From Beijerinckia indica subsp. indica ATCC 9039 (GTDB taxonomy: Bacteria; Pseudomonadota; Alphaproteobacteria; Rhizobiales; Beijerinckiaceae): DNA of 64,000 nucleotides. Shown here piece by piece: positions 38,096 to 45,857 of the stretch. Each line of letters begins with the position of its first letter. The stretch's first letter is position 1. The position numbers and the translations under genes were made by a program. The notes under the pieces were generated by a model that saw only the letters and a list, made by a program, of their open reading frames with translations, did no database searches and was not told the DNA's origin. The stretch covers positions 1-64,000 of the forward strand of contig NC_010580.1 in NCBI RefSeq assembly GCF_000019845.1, written 5' to 3'.

Positions 38096-38281
38096 TTAGG
38101 CGATCATGGCGGAAAGGTCGTCCTGCCGGGGTTTATTCCGGCAGAAGGAGCCCTTGCCCTTTCTGGGGGTGATGACTTTCGGGCGTGTGTCGCTGGTGAC
38201 AGCGACATGGGCGCTGGCGGCGCGCAAGCGCATGGCCTGCGTGGCACGATTGCGTGGGGCACGGATCGTTTTTTTCTTCAT
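38096..38281 (-). CDS. Small basic protein with an ArfA-like KGKGS motif
   Basis: The 61-aa protein from ATG 38281 (GGAG upstream) is highly basic and ends after PRKGKGSFCRNKPRQDD. The KGKGSxxR motif is the hallmark of ArfA, which rescues ribosomes stalled on mRNAs without a stop codon by recruiting RF2. Length is close to ArfA (55-72 aa), but the N-terminal part is not clearly alike. The identification is tentative. It lies just after the second DUF736 gene's terminator in the same direction. Confidence 0.4.
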   Translation of the reverse strand: MKKKTIRAPRNRATQAMRLRAASAHVAVTSDTRPKVITPRKGKGSFCRNKPRQDDLSAMIA

Positions 38282-38335
38282 GGCTTGATCTCCATAGCTG
38301 TATAGCTGGCCTTGCCTCCCGGGCATGAACGTAAG

Positions 38336-38365
38336 AAAGCGCCTCGCATGACTGCGAGGCGCTTT
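38336..38365. terminator. Strong bidirectional terminator hairpin
   Basis: AAAGCGCCTCGCA (38336-38348) and TGCGAGGCGCTTT (38353-38365) form a perfect 13-bp stem with a 4-nt loop. It follows the stop of the second DUF736 gene on the minus strand by 8 nt. Confidence 0.85.
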
Positions 38366-38373
38366 GGATTGGG

Positions 38374-38691
38374 TCAGTCCCTTCTGGGGCGGCTCCAGAG
38401 GAGTTGCAGCTCGCGCTCGCCTTCGACCTCCACCAGGGAGGCGTAGATCGTGCTCGTGAAGCTTGGATCATCCAGCTGGACCGACAGGTATTCGTTGCCC
38501 ATGTCCGACGTCTTCATCCAGGCGGCACCGAGTTCGACGCCTTTCGGTGTCACGATGCGGTAGTGAGGGGCATTGTCGTTGGTCCGCATCGGGATGGGAA
38601 CCAAGGTTGCACGCGTTTGGATGGTAAGCGTGTTGATCCGACCGACAAGGGTGTTGTCCTGGGTGCGGGTGAAAGAGCCAATCGTCGCCAT
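38374..38691 (-). CDS. DUF736 family protein (copy 2)
   Basis: The 105-aa protein starts MATIGSFTRTQDN at ATG 38691 and has RINTLTIQTRATL, PHYRIVTPKG, ELGAAWMKTS, YLSVQLDDPSFTSTI and LLWSRPRRD, as in copy 1 at 36577. About half of the residues agree. Each copy has its own leader and terminator, so the two are independently expressed paralogues. Confidence 0.88.
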   Translation of the reverse strand: MATIGSFTRTQDNTLVGRINTLTIQTRATLVPIPMRTNDNAPHYRIVTPKGVELGAAWMKTSDMGNEYLSVQLDDPSFTSTIYASLVEVEGERELQLLWSRPRRD

Positions 38692-38704
38692 ATCCGTTTT
38701 TCCT

Positions 38705-38977
38705 CTATTCTGAGGCCTTGCGTCCATCGCCGCCTCGATGGCGATCAACAAGACCGGGCCGAGATCGTCTTGAACCTGACCGGGCACCAGGCCTTGGCCT
38801 GGTCGAGTCAGGCCGGAGCACAGCGGAGGATTGCAGAGCGGCAATCCAACCGGGCGCCAGACGCTTGCGGCTGGCCGAGTTGGGCTTGCTTTCTTGTTCC
38901 GCGAGGAGGCCGCAGGCCGGGGAAGAAAGTTGCGCGGCGCTATTGTTGACGAGATTGGTTTGGTCTGATCTGGCCAT
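38705..38977 (-). CDS. Small ORF in leader repeat B, conserved at 41869-42003
   Basis: From ATG 38977 the frame gives 90 aa, of which the first 44 match the 44-aa ORF at 41869-42003 (AQLSSPA, GLLAEQES, PNSASRKRLAPG). The copies differ by a 3-bp in-frame indel and by silent changes in the SRKRL codons, which suggests selection on the peptide. No good ribosome site is visible and the changes also touch predicted hairpins, so the coding status is unsettled. Confidence 0.35.
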   Translation of the reverse strand: MARSDQTNLVNNSAAQLSSPACGLLAEQESKPNSASRKRLAPGWIAALQSSAVLRPDSTRPRPGARSGSRRSRPGLVDRHRGGDGRKASE

Positions 38978-38992
38978 CTTAAGAGGCGCGGG
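38735..38992 (-). repeat. Leader repeat B, copy 1
   Basis: About 255 bp are shared with 41765-42022, including TTGTTCCGCGAGGAGGCC, GGGGAAGAAAGTTGCGCG and TCTGATCTG. Both copies lie directly upstream of minus-strand genes (DUF736 copy 2 here). The middle part contains short G/C hairpins. Confidence 0.75.
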
Positions 38993-39358
38993 GACTGCTT
39001 GGCCTTTCAGGACAGGGAAAGAGCGGATGGCTGACCGATGGCTTGACCGGCTCCCGAAAACCCTGGGGATCGACGCACCATGGCAAAGAACGCCCAAGCC
39101 TTGATGCCCTGAGCGGACAACGTCCGGCTTCCTTCCATGCGTCGATGACCCAAGCAGAGAATAGGGCCTTTGCCTTGTCTCAAGAACGAGGCAGGCAAGC
39201 TCAATCCATCAGGCTCTGTGGCCTTGATCCAGCAACGAGACGGATCAGCCAGCCGGTGGCCGGGGTCGGGCGCGCGGCGTTGCTTCTCCCTGCCGCCGAG
39301 GGATCGCACCGAGCAAGCGCGTATCCATGCGGGGTGCTTTAGCTGGTGTTCACAGCTG

Positions 39359-39454
39359 ACCGCGACAGGGATCGTTACCGAAGGCGAAGACGGCGTGGAG
39401 CTTGCGGAGCGCTGGCTTCGGGCGCAGCCTAGAGCCCGGTCTTGCAAAGCAAGA
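39359..39454 (-). repeat. Leader element C, copy 2
   Basis: Second copy of the 37377-37471 element, with a short insertion (GTGGAGCTTGCG region). It marks the distal end of the DUF736 copy 2 leader, suggesting that both transcripts begin nearby. Confidence 0.65.
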
Positions 39455-39492
39455 GTCGCCATGGATTGATAATCAATGCAAGAGCGAGCTGG

Positions 39493-39726
39493 TTACGTGA
39501 AACATTTCGGCTTGAGTTCGCTTCTGGCAATTATTTTATTGTTATTACGATGCTGTATAAGCTTGTATGAAGAGATACTGATCATTGGAATGAGGGATAA
39601 TAGTACCGGGAACGGGTTGTCAGGGGATGAATTAAAAACTGCGATAAAAGGAAGAATTTCTACTAAGATTGCGATGCATGTGACCGCAACGAAGATTAGT
39701 GGCTCACTCAAAATAGATATTTTCAT
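39493..39726 (-). CDS. Unknown small membrane protein
   Basis: The 77-aa product from ATG 39726 (AGGAGG 11 nt upstream) has two hydrophobic segments (PLIFVAVTCIAILVEILPFIAV and FPVLLSLIPMISI) and a basic C-terminus. The gene is AT-rich. No family is recognised. Confidence 0.55.
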   Translation of the reverse strand: MKISILSEPLIFVAVTCIAILVEILPFIAVFNSSPDNPFPVLLSLIPMISISSYKLIQHRNNNKIIARSELKPKCFT

Positions 39727-39772
39727 CTTATGTAAACCTCCTGCGAAGTTTTCATTGAAATCATTTGTCTTA

Positions 39773-40366
39773 TCAAGACGATTGAGAAATTTCCTTACTG
39801 GTTTCGTCTTCGATGTCGAAATTCAATCCTTCGTAGAGTTCAGCAAGAGGCAACTCGATGCCGATTTCTGGCATCTGGAGGATGGCATCGTCCGAGAGAA
39901 TTTCGAATGTCCAGGTATCGCCGGCACGGGCATAAATGGTAGCGCCGATGCGGTCCTGTTCAAGCATGATGTAGCGCTGGATGGAGGGTGTGGCCTGATA
40001 TTCACGGGCCTTGACGATACGATCGGTGCTTGCGGTTGAGGAACTAAGGACTTCGAAGACGATGACGGGATCAGCGATAGTGGTGCGTCTATTCTGGACG
40101 GGAGAACAGACGATCATTCCGTCGGGATAGCGGGAGGAATTGTCGGCGACGAGGGCCTTGAGATCGCTGCCGATGAAACGGCAGGGTTTGCCACGAAGAC
40201 GACCCCCGACAGCTATAGCAAGGTTGGTCTGAATGATGGCATGAGCTTCTGTGCCCCCAGCCATGGCAAAGGGGGCAGAGCCATCGAATTCGTATCGGAT
40301 GGGCTGCTGTTCTTCCCAAGCGAGGAATTCGGGCAGGGTCATGGGCTTGCGGAGAGGCAGGTTCAT
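39773..40366 (-). CDS. Uma2 family (DUF820) putative restriction-like endonuclease
   Basis: The 197-aa protein from ATG 40366 has the Uma2 layout: MTLPEFLAWEEQQ, YEFDGS, the PD-(D/E)xK-like core YPDGMIVC, then VIVFEVLSSSTASTDRIVKAREYQ and IQRYIMLEQD. DUF820 proteins have a PD-(D/E)xK nuclease fold, abundant in cyanobacteria and found on plasmids; biological role unclear. The acidic residues and Lys of the core are present. Confidence 0.85.
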   Translation of the reverse strand: MNLPLRKPMTLPEFLAWEEQQPIRYEFDGSAPFAMAGGTEAHAIIQTNLAIAVGGRLRGKPCRFIGSDLKALVADNSSRYPDGMIVCSPVQNRRTTIADPVIVFEVLSSSTASTDRIVKAREYQATPSIQRYIMLEQDRIGATIYARAGDTWTFEILSDDAILQMPEIGIELPLAELYEGLNFDIEDETSKEISQSS

Positions 40367-40419
40367 GATGGTTATCCTATCACAACGGCAGGCAAAAGGC
40401 TTGAACAAAGAGGCTGGGG

Positions 40420-40791
40420 TCATCCCCAGCCGATATGGGTGGCGCCGGCTTCACGGCTTTCGTTGAGGAAATCGGAGAGATCTTCGAGGCGGCGCTCGAT
40501 GTAGCCTTCGGATCGTCCGCAATCGATGACCATGGCGTGGCCAGGCTCCTGGTGTGCCGTCGTTGGGATTTCTGGCGAGCGATAGTCGAGGCGTTTACGC
40601 CTTGCGACGGTGACGAGAGCGCGGAAGGCTTCGATCGGCCAAGGTGCGGAGGAACAGGAATCCTCGATACCGAGGGTATTGAGGAGATCGGTGCCGTTGG
40701 CGCTAGATAGACAGAGTTCGATATCGTCGGGCAAATCGACGAAGTGAAATGCATTGTCTTTTTGATGAAAGGCATTGAATGAAATGGACAT
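40420..40791 (-). CDS. Unknown 123-aa plasmid protein
   Basis: The soluble, acidic protein starts MSISFNAFHQKDNAFHFVDLPDDIEL. It contains a basic patch (RRKRLDYRSPE) and an acidic helical end. A GGCTGGGG/CCCCAGCC hairpin overlaps its stop codon and can serve as terminator. No family is recognised. Confidence 0.6.
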   Translation of the reverse strand: MSISFNAFHQKDNAFHFVDLPDDIELCLSSANGTDLLNTLGIEDSCSSAPWPIEAFRALVTVARRKRLDYRSPEIPTTAHQEPGHAMVIDCGRSEGYIERRLEDLSDFLNESREAGATHIGWG

Positions 40792-40824
40792 AAGATTGGT
40801 CTCCGTGGAATGATTGTTCGAATA

Positions 40825-40850
40825 CGAGGCTGGGAAGATACCCAGCCTCG
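40825..40850 (-). terminator. Terminator after the 56-aa membrane protein
   Basis: CGAGGCTGGG (40825-40834) and CCCAGCCTCG (40841-40850) form a perfect 10-bp stem 10 nt after the stop of the 40861-41031 gene on the minus strand. Confidence 0.65.
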
Positions 40851-40860
40851 GGGATGTGTG

Positions 40861-41031
40861 TCAGTACCGGCCATAGTCACGGCGCCTATCATTCGATAAT
40901 GCCTTGACTATAGAACCGATGATTTTGAAGATGCCTATTAAGACCATGAAATAGAAAAGGAAAAAGAGGACAAAGATAACAATGAGAGCGATGAATGGCG
41001 AATCGAGCATGATGAGGATGTTGGCGTCCAT
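40861..41031 (-). CDS. 56-aa membrane protein, paralogue of 36323-36493
   Basis: From ATG 41031 (MDANILIML) the product has one long hydrophobic helix (IALIVIFVLFFLFYFMVLIG) and ends SNDRRRDYGRY. The paralogue at 36323 has the same length and ends. AGGA precedes the start. Function unknown. Confidence 0.65.
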   Translation of the reverse strand: MDANILIMLDSPFIALIVIFVLFFLFYFMVLIGIFKIIGSIVKALSNDRRRDYGRY

Positions 41032-41080
41032 TGTGTAAATCCTGTGATGTTTGGCAGGGTTTGAACTCAATTGTCAGGAG

Positions 41081-41104
41081 AGGCGGGAGCTTTCGCTCCC
41101 GCCT
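41081..41104 (-). terminator. Terminator after the 199-aa gene
   Basis: AGGCGGGAGC and GCTCCCGCCT form a perfect 10-bp stem with a TTTC loop, 7 nt after the stop of the 41112-41711 gene. Confidence 0.75.
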
Positions 41105-41111
41105 TTGGATG

Positions 41112-41711
41112 TCAGCGGCGCTGGAAGGCATCCATTTGCGCCTGGGTCGAGCGGTGTTCGACGCGTTGTGTGGCCTCGGCGCGGGGAGCGTAGGGCTTCC
41201 AGTCCTGGCCGGTGATGTGGCGGTAGGCATCGACGGCGCCATGAGCGGCCGCCATCAGGGCGTAGGCCTGGGAGGCCATTTCAGCGGCGAATTGCCGGGC
41301 ACGTTCCTGCTTGTTCTCGAAACCTGCCACGCCGTCGCGATCTTCGTCTCGGTCATCGTTCCCAAAGCCGCTGCTGAGCCGGGCGGCCTCGGTAGCCTTG
41401 TTGCTGTAGAAATTGGCGGCACCCCAGGCGGATGCGACATAGGCGCCGGTGATGCGCTCGAGGTGCATTTGCAAAGCCTTTTCGCTGAGAACCTTGCAGA
41501 GGGCGTCGTTCTCACCCATCAGATTGAGCTGCACCGTGTCGCGGATCTTCTCATAATCGACGTCTTCAAGAGCGAAAGCGGCTGCGATCTTCACCATCAT
41601 CGAATGCGTGGGGGCGACCTGCTGCACCATCTCGAAAGTGGTGGGCTTGCGCTTCTTTTCGGGCTTTTGTCCGAGAGTGGCGTTTGCGTCGTCGATGCTC
41701 TTGAAGGCCAT
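41112..41711 (-). CDS. Unknown 199-aa plasmid protein
   Basis: From ATG 41711 (MAFKSIDDANATLGQ) the soluble protein is mostly helical, with FALEDVDYEKIRDTVQLNL and an Ala-rich region AAEMASQAYALMAAAHGA. No catalytic motif is visible. It has its own terminator and a long leader that contains repeat B2, similar to the DUF736 copy 2 unit. Confidence 0.65.
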   Translation of the reverse strand: MAFKSIDDANATLGQKPEKKRKPTTFEMVQQVAPTHSMMVKIAAAFALEDVDYEKIRDTVQLNLMGENDALCKVLSEKALQMHLERITGAYVASAWGAANFYSNKATEAARLSSGFGNDDRDEDRDGVAGFENKQERARQFAAEMASQAYALMAAAHGAVDAYRHITGQDWKPYAPRAEATQRVEHRSTQAQMDAFQRR

Positions 41712-41764
41712 GATCTTGTCTCCTGTCACTGCTGTTTCGAGGCCGCGTTCCTCAGCGCCTCGAT

Positions 41765-42022
41765 GGCGATCGAAGAGACAGGGGCGGGTTCGCCTTGCAC
41801 CCGACCGGGGACCGGCCGCAGGCGGGTCGAGTCGGGCCGGAGCGTAGCGGAGGATGGCAGAGCGCAACTCAACCGGGTGCCAGCCGTTTACGGCTGGCCG
41901 AGTTGGGCTGGCTTTCTTGTTCCGCGAGGAGGCCGTTTACGGCCGGGGAAGAAAGTTGCGCGCCGCCATTGCCAGGCGGTTCCGCTTCTGTCTGATCTGC
42001 CATCTTTGAGAGGCGCGAGAAC
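41765..42022 (-). repeat. Leader repeat B, copy 2
   Basis: Second copy of the 38735-38992 repeat, here before the 199-aa gene. It includes the hairpins GGCCG-TAAA-CGGCC and AGCCG-TAAA-CGGCT where the first copy has shorter or mismatched versions. Confidence 0.75.
41869..42003 (-). CDS. 44-aa conserved small ORF in leader repeat B
   Basis: MADQTEAEPPGN is followed by GAQLSSPAVNGLLAEQES and SASRKRLAPG. The same peptide core is found in the first repeat copy. It may be a short leader peptide or an independent small protein; translation is not proven because no clear ribosome site is visible. Confidence 0.35.
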   Translation of the reverse strand: MADQTEAEPPGNGGAQLSSPAVNGLLAEQESQPNSASRKRLAPG

Positions 42023-42704
42023 GGCGGCCGGGAACGCCAGAGATGACAGGTTGATCGTGGAGCGCGCTTTGAGAGCGCCGGCAACCGCCTTCGGATCGAG
42101 CCCTGAAAGCGCGAGCTCTTTCAGATCCGTGCGTGAGCTACCTTCATCCAAGCCGGGAAAAAGCGTGCAACAGCCTTTTGAAGACGAAGGGAAGCCCCCG
42201 TCACGAGCTCAGCTCCGAGAGAGAAGGGGAACCGCCTGGCTTCTCGGAAAGGCTGATACTTCTCGGCGGGCGCCCAGCCGCTTCCGTCCCGCCTGCCCTT
42301 ACAGCAGAGAAACAGGGCCTGCCGTCCGCTCCAAGAGACTTTGCCGATGAGTGATGGATCCATCGGGGTGGGGCATCGAGAACAAGCGAGCACTGCAAAG
42401 CGCTGAAAGGCCGTCGCAGCCCGGCCTTTGACGCTCATGCGCAAGAGATACAGTGTCCGGGCTCGAGACTGGATGCTCTTCCGACAAAACGAGAGACAGC
42501 ACGCGCATGCCTGCACATGCCCGCGCATGCATGCCATTCTCAACGCTCATGCTGAAAGGCGGGAAGAAAGCCCGTCCTGTGATGATGGGAAGCTGTGCCA
42601 CAATTCACGCGGCGCATGAAATACTATAATAATCAACATGTTATGCTTGCATATCTGAGGCGCTTCGGTTATGGTAAGGCTATCGCTGAAGGATGGAGGC
42701 TGCG

Positions 42705-43283
42705 ATGCGCGTCGAATATTTGCCCGGCACTGACAATGTCATCCGGTTTCCAGTCGAAAGGGATGAACGGCCAGGCCTGGCGCTGTTACGCGAAATCGCA
42801 CCGGATCCGCGCGAGGTTTTCTATGCAGCCGAAGCCTTCAAGATCGCGCCGCCTCTTCATGGCCTTCGCGGTGAAATGGATCGGGAGACGGCCGACTACA
42901 TTCTGAATCAAGTGGATGATCAGCCTGGACCACGCCGACAGCGAGAGCTCGATGGTCTCCTGGCGCCTCTGGTCGCCAAAGCCGTCAAACTGTGCCAGGC
43001 CCATGATAGGACGAGCGAGGAAATCGATCAGGCCTATGACCATTACGACAAAGCGCGGGGCAAGAACGATCAGGCCAGTCAGCTTTGGATGAATGTCTTT
43101 GAAGCCAAGATCGTGGCCGCGACGCATTTGCTGATCGAAGCCTATGAAGCTTCCGAACGTGCGGAGGGCGCGGCGCGGGCGGTGGCCTATGCCATGCGTG
43201 GTGAGCCTTGGGAGCCTTTCGATGTTCACAAGGCCATGGAAAAATTGTGCTCTCTTCACATTGAGTCCAAACTCGGCCAGTAA
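42705..43283 (+). CDS. Unknown 192-aa protein, plus strand
   Basis: GGAGG lies 5 nt before ATG 42705 (MRVEYLPGTDNVIRFPV). The protein is soluble and helical, with DPREVFYAAEAFKIAPPLHGLRGEMDRETADYI-type content and an Ala-rich later helix. No motif is recognised. It is one of few plus-strand genes in this half and is divergently arranged with the 199-aa gene. Confidence 0.65.
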   Translation: MRVEYLPGTDNVIRFPVERDERPGLALLREIAPDPREVFYAAEAFKIAPPLHGLRGEMDRETADYILNQVDDQPGPRRQRELDGLLAPLVAKAVKLCQAHDRTSEEIDQAYDHYDKARGKNDQASQLWMNVFEAKIVAATHLLIEAYEASERAEGAARAVAYAMRGEPWEPFDVHKAMEKLCSLHIESKLGQ

Positions 43284-43332
43284 GGCTGGCAAGTGGACCC
43301 TGGCTTTATGAGAAAGCCGCGGCGCTGATGTT

Positions 43333-43887
43333 TCAGCCCGTGGCTTTCGTTTCGGGCGGCATCTTCCCCTCGGCGGTGCATTGCTTCTTTTCGGGAGAAG
43401 CATCTTTTTCGAATTCAGCCATGCAATCTTCGAGAAATTGCGTGGTCGAATGGCATTTGATTTCATCAGCGGTGATGAAGCTCGCCATGCCGCCAAATCC
43501 ATCGGAGCGCATTTTGGAACAGGTCCAGCCGGTCACGACGGTAATGTAATCGAGAGATTTTGATCGTTTGACGATATCCTGCAGAATGTATTCATAGGAA
43601 TAGTCGCTCATGTCGAGCTCGGTGGGATCGGTTTCTCCGACTGGACGGTTTTCGAGGAGCCATGTGCGCAGGCTGCTAAAGCCATCGTCTTTGATCGCCA
43701 GAAGACGTTCATAGTCTTCAGGTTCGATGGTAATAAGATCTTGTGGGCTTTCTTCGTGAAAAAGATAGAAGCCATTGCCGTCTTCTTCATACTGGAAGAT
43801 TTCGAGAAGGACGGTTTTTTCGAGCTCCGTCATATCGGCTTCGGGGATGGTCTGCTGGATGACGGTAGGCGAGGAATAGTCAGCCAT
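43333..43887 (-). CDS. Unknown 184-aa acidic protein
   Basis: GGAGG precedes ATG 43887. The protein is acidic, with EEDGNGFYLFHEESPQDLI and a Cys pair (WTCSKM, KCHSTT) in the second half. No family is recognised. Convergent with the 42705 gene. Confidence 0.6.
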   Translation of the reverse strand: MADYSSPTVIQQTIPEADMTELEKTVLLEIFQYEEDGNGFYLFHEESPQDLITIEPEDYERLLAIKDDGFSSLRTWLLENRPVGETDPTELDMSDYSYEYILQDIVKRSKSLDYITVVTGWTCSKMRSDGFGGMASFITADEIKCHSTTQFLEDCMAEFEKDASPEKKQCTAEGKMPPETKATG

Positions 43888-43904
43888 GAGGGCCTCCAGA
43901 AATG

Positions 43905-43930
43905 CAAAAACCCGGCTTTGGCCGGGCTTT
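43905..43930 (-). terminator. Hairpin upstream of the 184-aa gene
   Basis: AAAGCCCGGC/GCCGGGTTT on the minus strand forms a short-loop stem followed by T residues, 20 nt before the 43887 start. It would end transcription from the upstream genes. Confidence 0.65.
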
Positions 43931-44012
43931 GAATGAATTGCGGGCGGTCAGAAACATTCTGGTGAGCGGCGCTGTGGTCGCAATAGGCGTAGATGGTTTA
44001 CCTTTCTAGCGA

Positions 44013-44210
44013 TCAGGCAACCCGTGCCCAAGCGACGGGATAGGCAACGCCGTCTTCGCCGCTATCGGGCTTCAAGGGGTAATATTGCGCCCATGGCACG
44101 GTGTTGTGCCGGGCTTCCGTGAAGTTGATGTCTCCATCGTCGAGCTTGAGGAGAATGGTGACATTGTTCGGGCAGTTTTCCATATCATCGTGCCAAGTGA
44201 TGTCGCTCAT
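44013..44210 (-). CDS. Unknown 65-aa protein
   Basis: From ATG 44210 the product reads MSDITWHDDMENCPNN, then a short beta-rich acidic part ending YPVAWARVA. It resembles short DUF551-like or phage/plasmid proteins with a W-rich beta fold, but this is not certain. Confidence 0.5.
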   Translation of the reverse strand: MSDITWHDDMENCPNNVTILLKLDDGDINFTEARHNTVPWAQYYPLKPDSGEDGVAYPVAWARVA

Positions 44211-44263
44211 GGGCTTTATCCTTATGATTGGTTGATGACTTCGGTCGAAAGGCATGATCGTGA

Positions 44264-44485
44264 TCAATCACGTTGATCATCCTCTTCTTCGTCATCATCT
44301 TGATCCGCCAGCCTTGCATGGCAGGCAGGTTCGTATTCGAGCGTGCAGACAATCTTGTTTTCACAGTGAGGGCAGGTGATGGTGCCCTCACCGACATCGC
44401 CGAGATCGGTGTAGCATGCGGGGCAGGTCCAACGGCTATCATGGTTGGGATTGCTGCAATGATCAGACAGAGGCTCTTTTGGCAT
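44264..44485 (-). CDS. Small zinc-ribbon-like protein
   Basis: The 73-aa product carries CSNPNH, CPAC, CPHC and a later C, giving two CxxC knuckles typical of a zinc ribbon, and a highly acidic tail (DDDEEEDD). GGAG lies ahead of ATG 44485. Such proteins can bind nucleic acid or mediate protein contact; the role here is unknown. Confidence 0.6.
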   Translation of the reverse strand: MPKEPLSDHCSNPNHDSRWTCPACYTDLGDVGEGTITCPHCENKIVCTLEYEPACHARLADQDDDEEEDDQRD

Positions 44486-44507
44486 AACGGTCTCCTTTCA
44501 AGTTCAA

Positions 44508-44867
44508 TCAGATGAGTCCAAGAGCTAGGAGCCAAGAAGGTGAGCCATCAGGACCATGGCCATCTGGTTCGACCTCGTGGCCGGTCGGGGTTTCACACTG
44601 GCCGTCGGACAGCCATTCCTCGAGTTGTTCCATGGAGGGTAATTCTTGGACGTCCAAGGCCCAGGCGGGCCTGTTCGCCATCTCTTGTTTTCTATTATTG
44701 AGCCATTCCTCGATAAGTACGTTTTCTTTTTTGCGGCGAAGGACTTTCCAATCGTCGTCTTCGAGCCTGTGCAGGAGTTGAACTCCTTCCTGCGCGATGA
44801 CGATCATTCCGCGATATTTTGGACTGAAATACCGTTTTACCTCCGTGTATTGATCGAGTGTGGACAT
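44508..44867 (-). CDS. Unknown 119-aa protein
   Basis: Starts MSTLDQYTEVKRYFSPKYRG. The N-terminal half is basic and beta-like; the C-terminal half is acidic. No motif is recognised. It follows the same small-gene pattern as its neighbours. Confidence 0.55.
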   Translation of the reverse strand: MSTLDQYTEVKRYFSPKYRGMIVIAQEGVQLLHRLEDDDWKVLRRKKENVLIEEWLNNRKQEMANRPAWALDVQELPSMEQLEEWLSDGQCETPTGHEVEPDGHGPDGSPSWLLALGLI

Positions 44868-44945
44868 GTGTATGTCTCCAAAAATGCAAAAACCCGGCTT
44901 GCGCCAGGTCGTGAAGGGAAGGACAGAGCTGAGAAGTGGGAAGTT

Positions 44946-45140
44946 TCAGAGCCGGTAGGCCGCGACCATTTCCTGCGCGCGCTCATGGTGCTCGAGCATG
45001 ATCCTGTAGAAGGTTCTCCGATCAGGCCGGAGCTGAGGATCCTTCAGCGATTTGGGATCAAGCTTCTTGATGGCAGCGCGCACGACCGTCTGCCAACTGG
45101 CATCGACGGGGAGGTTCAAGCGGTTGTAAGTTCCAAACAT
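44946..45140 (-). CDS. Unknown 64-aa protein
   Basis: MFGTYNRLNLPVDASWQTVVRAAIKKL is followed by a basic helical part. The helix pattern with ASWQTVVRAA recalls short J-domain-like or plasmid proteins, but no HPD motif is present. Its start lies within the 3' end of the upstream gene (25-bp overlap). Confidence 0.55.
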   Translation of the reverse strand: MFGTYNRLNLPVDASWQTVVRAAIKKLDPKSLKDPQLRPDRRTFYRIMLEHHERAQEMVAAYRL

Positions 45141-45556
45141 GGCGAAGTTTCCTTTTTTGAGGAGAGGGATTTGGGCTTGCGGAAGGGAAGACGGGGCAGA
45201 TCGGGATAGTGGGTTGGTCCCTTGGTCAGGCCTTCGTCATCGTGCAGGATCAAGGTGTGGACGAGGGTCGTGCGTCGGCGTCCCGTCCGTAGGGAACGGA
45301 TCAGCGCGGTGTCGGATCGTCGGGAGACGTAGCGGTTTTCCCAATAGCCGGTCAGCGGATCCTTGATGGCGGCGCCCATCAAACCGTTGAAGAAGCCTTC
45401 GACAATCCAGGGTTCTCTGCATTCGGCTTTGCCGCGAAAGCGATCACGCCACCAGCATGTGGGTTGGATATAATAGATCGAGCCAATGGCGATGGTGCCA
45501 ACACGCAGGGGATTGTCGCCGCCTTGGCAGCGTTGAGCGTAATATTGACGGATCAT
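45116..45556 (-). CDS. Unknown 146-aa protein
   Basis: The product has Trp, Tyr and Arg rich segments (PTCWWRDRFRGKAE, YWENRYVSRRSD) and a basic C-terminus. The gene starts directly after the stop of the 45557-45823 gene (TGA then ATG), so they are co-translated. No family is recognised. Confidence 0.55.
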   Translation of the reverse strand: MIRQYYAQRCQGGDNPLRVGTIAIGSIYYIQPTCWWRDRFRGKAECREPWIVEGFFNGLMGAAIKDPLTGYWENRYVSRRSDTALIRSLRTGRRRTTLVHTLILHDDEGLTKGPTHYPDLPRLPFRKPKSLSSKKETSPCLELTTA

Positions 45557-45823
45557 TCAGGCCTCCGGGTCGATTTCGTAGAGTTCGTTGCCGTCATCAT
45601 CGAGGAGCATGCAGAACAGACGTGTCCGGATGATATTGTCCGGCTCGATATGTTGAGACTGGCCATCGGGCAGGACGACATGGTTTGAGTCTTTTTCGCG
45701 GGCCTCGGCATGAGCGGTGAGGAGGACAGAGGCCGCGTCTCCTGGCGTTTTGGCCTCGACGATGAATTCTCCGGTATCGCCTTCGATCAATTCCTCGACG
45801 AGGCGCAGGCGGTAGAGGGTCAT
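45557..45823 (-). CDS. Unknown 88-aa protein
   Basis: From ATG 45823 (GGAG upstream): MTLYRLRLVEELIEGDTGEF, a beta-rich acidic small protein. It follows the ParB-like gene by 34 nt on the minus strand and is probably co-transcribed with it. Confidence 0.6.
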   Translation of the reverse strand: MTLYRLRLVEELIEGDTGEFIVEAKTPGDAASVLLTAHAEAREKDSNHVVLPDGQSQHIEPDNIIRTRLFCMLLDDDGNELYEIDPEA

Positions 45824-45857
45824 GGGGAGTCTCCCTAAAGAAGAGGGGGTGGGCTGA

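Larger units (their letters stand above)
38692..39492 (-). other. 800-bp leader of the second DUF736 gene
   Basis: This GC-rich stretch holds leader repeat B1 (38735-38992), the conserved small ORF within it, and element C2 (39359-39454). No conventional gene is otherwise supported. Confidence 0.5.
41712..42704 (-). other. Long leader and divergent promoter region
   Basis: This 990-bp stretch lies between divergent genes. The minus-strand side has leader repeat B2 (41765-42022). A cluster of GCATG motifs lies at 42501-42535 (GCATGCCTGCACATGCC, then GCGCATGCATGCC). The 42600-42660 part is AT-rich and probably holds the promoter of the 42705 gene. No other gene is supported. Confidence 0.5.
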
